37,339 nucleotides of DNA, taken from Parcubacteria group bacterium Gr01-1014_29. GTDB lineage: Bacteria > Patescibacteriota > Minisyncoccia > Ryanbacterales > 2-02-FULL-48-12. The first letter of the stretch is position 1; each line of letters starts with the position of its first letter. Of the stretch, positions 31,409 through 37,339 are shown piece after piece. The notes beneath the pieces are model-generated. The model made no database searches and was not told where the DNA came from. It saw only the letters and a list, made by a program, of their open reading frames with translations. The position numbers and the translations under genes are program-made. The DNA is taken from positions 1 through 37,339 of the forward strand of contig VMFT01000007.1 in assembly GCA_007376195.1 (NCBI GenBank), given 5' to 3'.

Positions 31409-33116
31409 ACTCTTTCAGAGGACGCGTATTTACGACGTCCTCTTTTTTTGCCCAGCCGCGGCGGGCTTCCGCAATGCCGTGTTCAAGAAATGCAAAATGT
31501 TTTTTCGCGTGCGCATCCGAATCAATTGACATTTTTACGCCCGCTTCCACGCATTTGCGGATGTATTCGGCTTTTAGATCAAGCCGCGTGGGGTAGGCGT
31601 CAATTTCAAGAATGGTACTGGTGCGTTTGGCGGCTTTAATAATTTCGTCTATATCAAGAAAAATCGCCTCGCGGGAGTTTATGATGCGCCCCGTAAGGTG
31701 GAAAATAATGTCTACATGAGGGTTTTCCATGGCACGAATAATGCGGCTTGTTTGCTCTTTTTCTGACAGTTTCATGTTGGTATGTATGGCCGCTCCCACG
31801 ACATCAAGCTTTGCGAGCGTTTCGTCATGTATATCGAGCGAGCCGTCTTTGAGAATATTTACTTCAGCGCCTTTTAGAACCTGAAACCTGAAACCTGAAA
31901 CTTGAAACTTTTTATTCACGCGGTCAATTGCCTTGATTTGCTTTTCAAGTTTTTTTTCGTCGGACCCTCCTGTCATGGCAAGACCTTTTGTGTGGTCGGT
32001 TATGGCAATATATTCTAAGCCAAGGCGTTCGGCTTCTCGCGCCATATCTTCAATGGAATTTTCGCCGTCAGTCCAATTGGTTTGTATCTGTAAATCACCT
32101 TTGAGATCATCGTACCCTATAAGTTTGGGAAGTTTTTTGTTACGTGATGCTTCAATTTCTCCGTTCATTTCGCGTAGTTCCGGTTCTATGTATTGTAATC
32201 CAAGAGCTGTATATATCTCTTCTTCGGTTTTGCCCGCAATTTGCGTATGCCCACGGAAAAGACCGTATTCACTGAGCTTCAGCCCTTTTTTAATAGCGAT
32301 TTTTCGCAATTCCACATTATGTTCCTTGGATCCGGTAAAATAATTCAACGCTGCGCCGAACGATTCTTCCGGCACTACGCGTAAATCCGCATCCAGCCCG
32401 TTTTTGAGCCGCACATTTGTTTTTGTTTTACCGCTACCATATACATGCGCTACCTCTGGCAGTTTGCGGAAGCGCTCCATGACTTCCTCCGGTTTATCGG
32501 ATATGGCAAGAATATCTACATCACCGATGGTCTCTTTCCGCCGTCGCACTGAGCCGGCAAGCAGTGCCTTTGTTACACCTGGAAACGACTGGATTGTTTT
32601 TTCCAGCATGCGAAGCTCCGGCAGAATAAGCCCCAAGACTTTCCGTCCGCCGGATTTTTTTAGAAATTCAATGCCTTTTAAAATCTTTTTTTCCGATTGT
32701 TCGCCAAAATGCGGAAGGTTTTTTATTTTTCCTGCTTTGGCTGCTTTTTCCAAGTCTGCAAGATTTCTAATTTTTAACTTTTTCCAGAGTGAGCGCACCA
32801 TTTTAGGTCCTATACCTTCTATACTCGTAAGCTCGGAAATATCAATCGGTATTTTTTTCTTGAGTTGTGTATATTCCGGAAATGTGCCTTTGGTAAGCAA
32901 GCGCTCAATGTGGTCGGCAATACCTCTCCCAACGCCCGGTATTTCTTTTTGCAAAGCATCTACGCCGCCCTTTTTATATATATCAGCGACATCACAGTCG
33001 AGCGCTTCAATATGCTCGGCAACTTTTTCGTATGCGCGCGGCTTAAACGGCACATCGTCCATTTCCAAAAGCAACGCCATTTCCTTAAGGATATGAGCAA
33101 TTTCATGGTTAGTCAT
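31389..33116 (-). CDS. polX: PolX DNA polymerase/exonuclease
   Basis: A 575-residue family X DNA polymerase with a C-terminal PHP domain, for gap filling in repair. Helix-hairpin-helix regions: IPGVGRGIADHIERL and SIEGIGPKMVRSLWKKL. Pol beta-type nucleotidyltransferase: LLAGSVRRRKETIGDVDILA with its Asp pair. The PHP domain has AITDHTKGLAM and, near the end, SIDSDAHAKKHF. A tandem heptamer repeat adds a short odd loop (KKFQVSGFRFQVLKG). ATG 33116 is preferred because a TATAAT lies 6 nt upstream and MTNHEIAHILKEM is the family start; a longer frame starts at 33161. Confidence 0.9.
   Translation of the reverse strand: MTNHEIAHILKEMALLLEMDDVPFKPRAYEKVAEHIEALDCDVADIYKKGGVDALQKEIPGVGRGIADHIERLLTKGTFPEYTQLKKKIPIDISELTSIEGIGPKMVRSLWKKLKIRNLADLEKAAKAGKIKNLPHFGEQSEKKILKGIEFLKKSGGRKVLGLILPELRMLEKTIQSFPGVTKALLAGSVRRRKETIGDVDILAISDKPEEVMERFRKLPEVAHVYGSGKTKTNVRLKNGLDADLRVVPEESFGAALNYFTGSKEHNVELRKIAIKKGLKLSEYGLFRGHTQIAGKTEEEIYTALGLQYIEPELREMNGEIEASRNKKLPKLIGYDDLKGDLQIQTNWTDGENSIEDMAREAERLGLEYIAITDHTKGLAMTGGSDEKKLEKQIKAIDRVNKKFQVSGFRFQVLKGAEVNILKDGSLDIHDETLAKLDVVGAAIHTNMKLSEKEQTSRIIRAMENPHVDIIFHLTGRIINSREAIFLDIDEIIKAAKRTSTILEIDAYPTRLDLKAEYIRKCVEAGVKMSIDSDAHAKKHFAFLEHGIAEARRGWAKKEDVVNTRPLKEFMKLLK
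31880..31908. repeat. Four tandem heptamers inside polX
   Basis: CCTGAAA three times and CTTGAAA once, in perfect register. Read in polX it encodes FQVSGFRFQV-like residues just before the PHP core. Related sequence is found at 29471-29559. Confidence 0.8.
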
Positions 33117-33122
33117 ATTGTA

Positions 33123-33150
33123 ATTATAAAGTATGGGATATGAAGCGCAA
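33123..33150 (-). promoter_or_regulatory. Leftward polX promoter, leaderless
   Basis: On the minus strand: TTGCGC (33145-33150), 16-bp spacer, TATAAT (33123-33128). The ATG at 33116 begins 6 nt downstream. Confidence 0.55.
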
Positions 33151-33172
33151 AGCTTATCCAAATATACCCATG

Positions 33173-33213
33173 ATCACAACTGACTAGACACCGAGTGTCT
33201 AGTCAGTTGTGAT
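33173..33213. repeat. Palindrome, CTAGACAC type, copy 2
   Basis: A perfect 41-bp palindrome with 19-bp arms and CGA centre. Its inner 31 bp match the copy at 19279-19309 in the opposite orientation. It sits between divergent promoters, 18 bp upstream of the -35 box at 33232. Confidence 0.8.
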
Positions 33214-33231
33214 ACCACTTAGATAGGCATA

Positions 33232-33260
33232 TTGACAGTATTAATAAAAAAGTGTATAAT
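33232..33260 (+). promoter_or_regulatory. Consensus promoter of small-protein cluster
   Basis: TTGACA (33232-33237), 17-bp spacer, TATAAT (33255-33260): a perfect sigma70 consensus, the strongest in the window. Confidence 0.85.
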
Positions 33261-33293
33261 GTACAAAAGTCAAGTGCCATAAAGGAGGGCGTT

Positions 33294-33437
33294 ATGGATC
33301 ATTCACAGATTGTTGTTATGACAAGCTGCGAGGCCATGAGAGAGATTATCGACTCGGAAATTTCTTTCGTGCTTAAACTACTCTTTTCGCTTCCAATCGT
33401 AACAATGGTTCTCCTATATTGCGTCTGGAGGCAATGA
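33294..33437 (+). CDS. 47-residue single-pass membrane protein
   Basis: Starts at ATG 33294, 4 nt after AAAGGAGGG (33281-33289), with a perfect-consensus promoter. One transmembrane segment (FVLKLLFSLPIVTMVLLYCV) follows an acidic helix (CEAMREIIDSEIS). An in-frame start further upstream (33252) lies inside the promoter and is not used. No family is recognised. The strong promoter and SD mean high expression unless repressed; the palindrome just upstream could be the operator, and the SD matches the predicted small RNA loop over 9 nt. Confidence 0.65.
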   Translation: MDHSQIVVMTSCEAMREIIDSEISFVLKLLFSLPIVTMVLLYCVWRQ

Positions 33438-33507
33438 TTGGAGGTTCTTTGCAATAATAACCAATAACACTAACGCCCAGTGAGCTGGGCGAGAAAGGGG
33501 GAGCTAT

Positions 33508-34011
33508 ATGGTTTATGAGTTGGCGGTTGTGACTGGAGTGCCAGCGTTGGTAGGTTTTGGAATTCGTTGCCGCTATGCCTCATGGTGGGCGTTAATCTGG
33601 TTGCTTGTTGGTCTGGCCCTACTCTTGGCTCTGTTCTACCATGCCGCTTCGGTGCCGAGAACGTCCTGGTCCATACTTCTCTTTTGCCTTTCTTTGGGCG
33701 GCGGCATCATGGGGTTTCTCTTTCCGGGAATCTGGCGTAATATCATTGCTCCCCACGTCATTACACTTCTATTCTGGGCGGCAGTTGGAGGTTATCTCTA
33801 TTATGCCTGGCATTACCTGCCTGCGGTTGAATTTGCCAGTCAGGTTGCCAGCTTGCGGAGGCCGTTTGATTACATCCTGTGGCTCGCAGCGAAAACGGAT
33901 GAGCCACTAGTGGTAGCGGCAGGAATTTTTGGAGGAGTCGGCCTATGTGTTAAAATCCTCCGAAGCTGGCTTGATCGTCTAGTGGGGCGGCTGCTAGGTG
34001 GCAACTGCTGA
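33508..34011 (+). CDS. Multi-pass membrane protein, unknown
   Basis: A 167-residue protein with about four or five hydrophobic helices (roughly 3-18, 24-44, 53-75, 81-100, 133-150). A CGCCCAG / CTGGGCG hairpin (within 33472-33491) lies just before AAAGGGGGAG, the SD. It follows the 47-residue gene by 70 nt and precedes the 46-residue gene by 65 nt. I recognise no family. Size is similar to the membrane protein at 3050, but I saw no clear similarity. Confidence 0.6.
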   Translation: MVYELAVVTGVPALVGFGIRCRYASWWALIWLLVGLALLLALFYHAASVPRTSWSILLFCLSLGGGIMGFLFPGIWRNIIAPHVITLLFWAAVGGYLYYAWHYLPAVEFASQVASLRRPFDYILWLAAKTDEPLVVAAGIFGGVGLCVKILRSWLDRLVGRLLGGNC

Positions 34012-34076
34012 TCGCGCCGATAGTAACGCTCGAGGAGCGTAACCTGATACGGACGTTCCTCGGAAAGGAGATCTTT

Positions 34077-34217
34077 ATGGTGCATGATGAGACTAGAACG
34101 CAGTTGCTCCGAAAAACGGAGTTGAAGCTCTGGCGGGCGGCGCTAACTGCGCTCGTAATCTTTGACGGAGTGACATATTATGCCCTCCGTCAGTGGTATC
34201 TAACCTGGTGGGGCTAG
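34077..34217 (+). CDS. 46-residue membrane protein
   Basis: ATG 34077 lies 6 nt after GAAAGGAG. The sequence is a charged N-terminal part (DETRTQLLRKTELKLWR), one membrane helix (AALTALVIFDGVTYYAL) and a Trp-rich end (LTWWG). No family is recognised. The strong SD and helix make it credible. It completes a cluster of three small membrane proteins with similar SDs and spacing, which could be co-expressed as a toxin-like, stress or surface module; that is speculation. Confidence 0.55.
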   Translation: MVHDETRTQLLRKTELKLWRAALTALVIFDGVTYYALRQWYLTWWG

Positions 34218-34223
34218 TTTTTT

Positions 34224-34261
34224 GGGGAGGAGTTGTCTATATGACTTGTAAATTCCTCCCC
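34224..34261 (+). terminator. Strong hairpin after the small-protein cluster
   Basis: GGGGAGGA / TCCTCCCC (34224-34231 with 34254-34261) extended by three pairs. Only ACTTCTATT follows, so termination may be partial. Confidence 0.45.
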
Positions 34262-34320
34262 ACTTCTATTATCTCGCTGTCTTATGGAGAGCGGAATTGA
34301 GAAGTTGTGTATAAATAAGC

Positions 34321-34350
34321 TTGACGCGATATTGGTTATATGGATATAAT
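34321..34350 (+). promoter_or_regulatory. Promoter
   Basis: TTGACG (34321-34326), 18-bp spacer, TATAAT (34345-34350), for the gene at 34392. Confidence 0.65.
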
Positions 34351-34391
34351 GTACTTTTGTTCTTCAATTTTTTTTGAAAGGGGATATACGG

Positions 34392-34658
34392 ATGTTTTTT
34401 GAAGGAGGCGAAACACTCTCACGAAAAGAGGTTGGAAAATATTTGGCGCGCGTACCTGGTGTGGTCGCGTTCCGGAAGAAGCGAGACGACGGAACAACAG
34501 GATGGGAAGTTGTTCTGAGAGATGAAAGGATGGAGACGGTATATCAAAATCTTCAACTCTTCAAGTTTTTACTTCAATCTTCCATAGTTCAAAAGACACG
34601 ATGTGTGCGCGTTATCAGGGGAAGGAGTAAACCTCCTTGTGTCCGCCGCCGTATTTGA
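34392..34658 (+). CDS. Small basic orphan protein
   Basis: An 88-residue protein from ATG 34392, 8 nt after AAAGGGG; the frame also has an upstream TTG (34374) that would overlap the SD. An alpha/beta front (SRKEVGKYLARVPGVVAFRKK, WEVVLRD) and a basic C-terminal tail (RVIRGRSKPPCVRRRI) suggest nucleic-acid or membrane contact, but no family is recognised. It has its own promoter and terminator. Confidence 0.55.
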   Translation: MFFEGGETLSRKEVGKYLARVPGVVAFRKKRDDGTTGWEVVLRDERMETVYQNLQLFKFLLQSSIVQKTRCVRVIRGRSKPPCVRRRI

Positions 34659-34680
34659 GATATATATCTCCCCTTGCGCT

Positions 34681-34717
34681 AGAGCTATCAGGAACGTATT
34701 CCTGGTAGCTCTTTTTG
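34681..34717 (+). terminator. Rho-independent terminator
   Basis: AGAGCTA..CAGGA pairs with TCCTG..TAGCTCT, followed by TTTTTG. It faces the leftward terminator at 34718. Confidence 0.85.
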
Positions 34718-34760
34718 TAAAAAAAGAATCCCATGGAGAACTCGGAAAGTTCTCGTGGGG
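34718..34760 (-). terminator. Leftward terminator of the GC-rich RNA
   Basis: On the minus strand: AGAACT / AGTTCT (34748-34753 with 34737-34742, loop of 5), extended by CCC/GGG, then TTCTTTTTTTAC. Confidence 0.75.
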
Positions 34761-35036
34761 GGGAGTCAGTATAGCATAAAAAATTGAAAAAAGGACTGTG
34801 AGACCTGCGCGAGCGACAACCATCGCATCATTTGTCCGACTTTTTCACTTTGCGGACTGTATGATTGCCGCTCGGTAGGCATGCGGTGGACCAGGATTCT
34901 GAAGCGCCGAAGTCTTATGCAACCTTTGGCGCTTCAGGTGTCAACCGCATTGTGGCAGTGGCACTTCAACGAGGTTTGGAACCTCTCCATGTCACTACCG
35001 CAGGGGCCGTGGGCCTGGGTTCATCCCGGCGGTGTG

Positions 35037-35153
35037 TTAGCTGTCATAAAATGCCAACGGGACTGCCCGGCGACCGGGGGGGACGCGACCAGGGAAACCG
35101 CAATTCATACAATCGGACGGGGAACGGGAACTGGACGGACCATAACGAGACAT
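35037..35153 (-). CDS. 38-residue ORF in the structured RNA
   Basis: ATG 35153 is preceded by AGGAGG (35158-35163) with 4-nt spacing, about 85 nt from the predicted RNA start. The product is Ser/Pro/Arg-rich with a CMNC motif (MSRYGPSSSRSP..., then GRVPPGRRAVPLAFYDS). Its stop codon lies in a hairpin stem. The SD is the main support; the composition may just reflect the GC-rich RNA. It could be a leader peptide or small protein, or not be translated. Confidence 0.3.
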   Translation of the reverse strand: MSRYGPSSSRSPSDCMNCGFPGRVPPGRRAVPLAFYDS

Positions 35154-35244
35154 GATGCCTCCTGGCAGGGCTTGGGTTATTGAAATTTTGCCCCTATTTT
35201 TGCTCTGGGGGCAATAAACCAAGCTTTTCTGTGAATTTATCTCC

Positions 35245-35272
35245 ATCATACTCGGTGGGAAATATTTGTCAA
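35245..35272 (-). promoter_or_regulatory. Leftward promoter of the GC-rich RNA
   Basis: On the minus strand: TTGACA (35267-35272), 16-bp spacer, TATGAT (35245-35250). Confidence 0.65.
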
Positions 35273-35287
35273 GGGGGTCAAGTTTAG

Positions 35288-35353
35288 ACGGAAGACAAGC
35301 AGATTGCTGGGGGAAGTTGCCCCGAGAGTAGGGAAATCCACTATGTCTTCCGT
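35288..35353. other. Inverted repeat after the lamin-tail gene
   Basis: ACGGAAGACA (35288-35297) pairs with TGTCTTCCGT (35344-35353), with an inner GGGG / CCCC stem. It lies 48 nt past the stop of the leftward gene at 35401 and just upstream of the next leftward promoter. There is no T run; it could be a processing site or part of a control region. Confidence 0.45.
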
Positions 35354-35400
35354 TGGGCTATTGATACTCTAGATTAGATGGGAAAATAATGCAATAGGCT

Positions 35401-36657
35401 CTAGTATTTTCTCTCATCAACAAATAAGCCGGTGCTGTCGCGCAGCGTGATGATTTCGTGTGTGTTGCGAAATAATTCTGTATCGCGGCCAAGCCATACG
35501 CGCCAACTGTCAAGATAAAATTTCTTATCGTTGCGATGATCGCGGACGCAGCCCGCGTATGTGAGGTGCCCAATCATATACGTTGAACAATCACTTGACT
35601 GCGCAAAAAATTGCGATTGCGTCGGTATGGTGCAACTGGCGATTTTCTTTAAGTTGTTGAGACATTTATCATCTAAGTATAATAACTCGTTTGTGTCCGG
35701 GCGAGGGCATTTTTTGCTTATGGCGGGCTTAAATTTTGTTTGCTCATTGAAATACCCGGTGCAGATGTTTTCGCGGAATGTCGGATATTTTTCCTGCTTT
35801 CCTGCGGCAATGGTTAGTTTGCCGCTCGGCGGAAGTGTTATCGGACGCAGCGGTGAATCCAAAAGACCGGGAATATCGTACGTCTGGGGAATTGTGATAC
35901 GCGACCCCTTACTGGTTTCAATATACCATCCGGTTACGAGTATGGACTCATCTCGCGAGCGGTTGCGGATAACTACGGTTTCGCTGTTGGGATCGGTACT
36001 GCGGCCGCTGAAACTTGCTATGGTTATTTTTTTATAAAAAGTTGATGTCGCTGTTTTGGGGAGAGGATCTGCGAGTGTTGATTCGTCTGGTAAGTCGGTG
36101 GCAGTCAGAATGTCTTGATTGAGATACGCGCGTGTAAGGGCGGTAAACGATCCGTCAGCAGGAACTATGCGTTTTTGTGCTTGGTATGATCGTACTGCCT
36201 CTCCCGTCAGAGAAAAATAGTTTCCGGTGGATTCCGGGTGGGAAAAATGTCCCCGTGCTCGGAGTGTTTCTTGCAGGCGGACAACGTCAGAGTCATTACG
36301 CAATCCAAAAAAGAGATCGCGCATAAAAAGCTCCGTTTCAAATAGTTCTGGCGATGGCTTTTGAGCCGATAGCAGTGTGTTTGTTTTCTTGCGTGTGAGC
36401 GCATTAAATACTCCATTCGCGGGTGTAATGCCATGTGTAAGCTGAAAGCGCAATACAGCACCCTCAGTAACGGTGAAATAATTTCCGGTTGACTCGGGAT
36501 AGGCAAAAAAACCTTCGGCGCGGAGAAATTCTTGCAGCCGCACAACATCAAGATTATTGCGCAGGCCGGGCGCAAGATCGCGCGTAAATTGCGCTTGCGC
36601 TTTCAGGGCAAAGATTGCAGTTAACACAAACGCAAGAATGGATACTTTCTTCATCAT
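35401..36657 (-). CDS. Peptidoglycan-binding and lamin-tail surface protein
   Basis: A 418-residue exported protein. A signal peptide (KKVSILAFVLTAIFALKAQA) is followed by two PG_binding_1-like repeats (DLAPGLRNNLDVVRLQEFLR, then FFGLRNDSDVVRLQETLR, each with YPESTGNYF or HPESTGNYF), then a lamin-tail-like beta domain (about 215-418) with an insert holding six cysteines. The typical lamin-tail end is present (HEIITLRDSTGLFVD). Such proteins are common on CPR cells and would attach to the wall. The start is one of two adjacent ATGs (36657 or 36654). Confidence 0.8.
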   Translation of the reverse strand: MMKKVSILAFVLTAIFALKAQAQFTRDLAPGLRNNLDVVRLQEFLRAEGFFAYPESTGNYFTVTEGAVLRFQLTHGITPANGVFNALTRKKTNTLLSAQKPSPELFETELFMRDLFFGLRNDSDVVRLQETLRARGHFSHPESTGNYFSLTGEAVRSYQAQKRIVPADGSFTALTRAYLNQDILTATDLPDESTLADPLPKTATSTFYKKITIASFSGRSTDPNSETVVIRNRSRDESILVTGWYIETSKGSRITIPQTYDIPGLLDSPLRPITLPPSGKLTIAAGKQEKYPTFRENICTGYFNEQTKFKPAISKKCPRPDTNELLYLDDKCLNNLKKIASCTIPTQSQFFAQSSDCSTYMIGHLTYAGCVRDHRNDKKFYLDSWRVWLGRDTELFRNTHEIITLRDSTGLFVDERKY

Positions 36658-36676
36658 ACGATAAGCTAATACTACC

Positions 36677-37144
36677 ATGTCTAACGCACAAAAAAAGATA
36701 CTGACCCTTTGTCTTGTTTATACCAAAGATAAGATTCTTCTGGGCATGAAAAAACGCGGGTTCGGCATGGGTAGATGGAATGGGTTTGGGGGTAAGATAG
36801 AAAAAGGGGAGTCTATTGCAGATGCCGCAAAACGTGAATTGCAGGAAGAAGCAGGTATTGTGCCGCACGATCTGCAAAGACGCGGCATTTTGAATTTTAC
36901 GTTTATGGGTGATCCTGTCTTGTTGGAAGTGCATGTGTTTAGCGCAAATTCGTTTTCTGGTGAGCCGGCCGAATCAAACGAGATGAGTCCGCAGTGGTTT
37001 TCTCATGCCGATATTCCCTATGATGCCATGTGGCCGGATGACCAGTATTGGCTACCAAAAGTACTCGCGGGGAAGAATATAGAAGGAATATTCCATTTTA
37101 AAGATATACATACGATTCTAAAACACGAAATTCGCGAGGTATAA
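36677..37144 (+). CDS. MTH1-like NUDIX hydrolase
   Basis: A 155-residue NUDIX enzyme. The Nudix box is G39 to I61 (GKIEKGE..., RELQEEAG). The substrate pocket is strikingly like animal MTH1: LLGMKKRGFGMGRWNGFGGK and the WPDDQYW segment, where MTH1 uses Asn33 and Asp119/Asp120. It should hydrolyse oxidised purine nucleotides such as 8-oxo-dGTP and so protect DNA. The gene starts 19 bp from the divergent lamin-tail gene. I matched this from memory of the human protein, not by alignment. Confidence 0.9.
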   Translation: MSNAQKKILTLCLVYTKDKILLGMKKRGFGMGRWNGFGGKIEKGESIADAAKRELQEEAGIVPHDLQRRGILNFTFMGDPVLLEVHVFSANSFSGEPAESNEMSPQWFSHADIPYDAMWPDDQYWLPKVLAGKNIEGIFHFKDIHTILKHEIREV

Positions 37145-37145
37145 A

Positions 37146-37172
37146 AAAGCCCCTATTACCGAAAAGGGGGCT
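37146..37172 (-). terminator. Leftward terminator
   Basis: On the minus strand AGCCCC / GGGGCT (37167-37172 with 37148-37153), then TTTTTTA. It ends the leftward gene at 37185 and lies just past the NUDIX stop. Confidence 0.8.
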
Positions 37173-37184
37173 CGCTCTGTGAGA

Positions 37185-37337
37185 TTATATAAAATTATGT
37201 TGTGCCGCTTCATCAAAAGACTTTTTTATGAGATTTTCTCCATCTACCGCCATTTTCATTGCATAGATAATACACGCTTCGCTATCACAACACCGGATAT
37301 GCGCTCTTCCGTATACCGCTTCCTGTGTGGAAGGCCG
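37185..37337 (-). CDS. C-terminal end of a leftward gene (partial)
   Basis: An open minus-strand frame enters from the window edge and ends with TAA at 37185, followed by a good terminator. The visible 50 residues include AVYGRAHIRCCDSEACIIYA and a helix MKMAVDGENLIKKSFDEAA. Three cysteines (CC and C) might bind metal. I recognise no family, and the rest of the gene is outside the window. Confidence 0.55.
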   Translation of the reverse strand, partial: RPSTQEAVYGRAHIRCCDSEACIIYAMKMAVDGENLIKKSFDEAAQHNFI

Positions 37338-37339
37338 CT

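Larger units (their letters stand above)
34718..35238 (-). ncRNA. GC-rich structured leftward RNA, unknown
   Basis: A transcript of about 520 nt is predicted between the promoter at 35245-35272 and the terminator at 34718-34760. It is clearly richer in G and C than its flanks and has several strong hairpins: 35169-35224; TGAAGCGCC / GGCGCTTCA (34900-34908 with 34928-34936) inside a longer stem 34881-34950; GAGGTT / AACCTC (34971-34985) inside 34954-34999; and GTTGGC / GCTAAC (35053-35058 with 35036-35041), which pairs fully only on the minus strand. It does not match rnpB, tmRNA, SRP or 6S RNA by eye. A 38-codon ORF lies in its first third, so it may be an mRNA with structured flanks or a dual-function RNA. 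Confidence 0.45.

Noticed and set aside
34865-35183. Two overlapping rightward ORFs of 96 and 100 codons
   Set aside because: Both frames are open mainly because the region is GC-rich, they lack SDs, overlap each other, and run against the predicted leftward RNA with its own promoter and terminator.
34718-35238. RNase P RNA, tmRNA or group II intron
   Set aside because: The conserved RNase P core (GAGGAAAGUC, ACAGAA), a tRNA-like tmRNA end and intron domain V were looked for and not found.

Overview
The window looks like chromosomal DNA of a Candidate Phyla Radiation (Patescibacteria, Parcubacteria-like) bacterium. This is inferred from gene content, not from a marker phylogeny. The clues are a long duplicated ThyX, Obg without a C-terminal extension, a PolX with PHP domain, peptidoglycan-binding plus lamin-tail surface proteins, a secreted surface protein with repeated beta domains, many small orphan proteins, tight ATGA overlaps and very short leaders. 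TGA acts as a normal stop, so this is genetic code 11. No rRNA, tRNA, CRISPR array, IS transposase or prophage was seen.

Layout. 1-3550 is accessory: a secreted or membrane protein cluster (178-1802), a Panacea-type toxin-antitoxin pair (1882-2811) and a membrane protein. 3700-10440 mixes orphan proteins with an ABC-2 exporter, Obg, two cold-shock genes with long leaders, a surface protein and a SurA-N-like membrane protein. 10557-13830 holds an ABC exporter, a ZIP transporter and 6-phosphogluconolactonase. 13830-14460 has no protein gene but is dense in signals: a predicted leftward small RNA with three CCUCC motifs, a REPIN-like inverted doublet, and a leader whose long stem encloses the sufB start codon. 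14461-19276 is a six-gene SUF iron-sulfur operon (sufB, sufD, sufS, sufU, sufC, SufT-like). 20458-24839 gathers dTMP synthesis (ThyX, Tmk, dUTPase, dCMP-type deaminase) with two orphan genes. 25012-29475 carries oxidative pentose phosphate and hexose-phosphate genes (zwf, gnd, a two-SIS isomerase, a ROK kinase); with pgl at 13114 the oxidative branch is complete. 29567-33116 has a SIMPL protein, a fatty-acid desaturase and PolX. 33294-34658 is a set of tiny membrane or orphan genes with strong Shine-Dalgarno (SD) sites. 34718-35238 is a GC-rich, hairpin-rich leftward transcription unit with a 38-codon ORF. The window ends with a peptidoglycan-binding/lamin-tail protein, an MTH1-like NUDIX hydrolase and the tail of a leftward gene.

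Two translation-start styles appear. Several core or surface genes have a sigma70-type promoter whose -10 box ends only 6-8 nt before the ATG, implying leaderless mRNAs. Most orphan genes carry a strong AAGGAGG-type SD. The predicted CCUCC-rich RNA is complementary to those strong SDs, so it could in principle regulate the second class selectively. That is the most interesting hypothesis here, followed by the sufB leader and the 34718-35238 RNA. All RNA claims come from reading the sequence and need expression and covariation tests.
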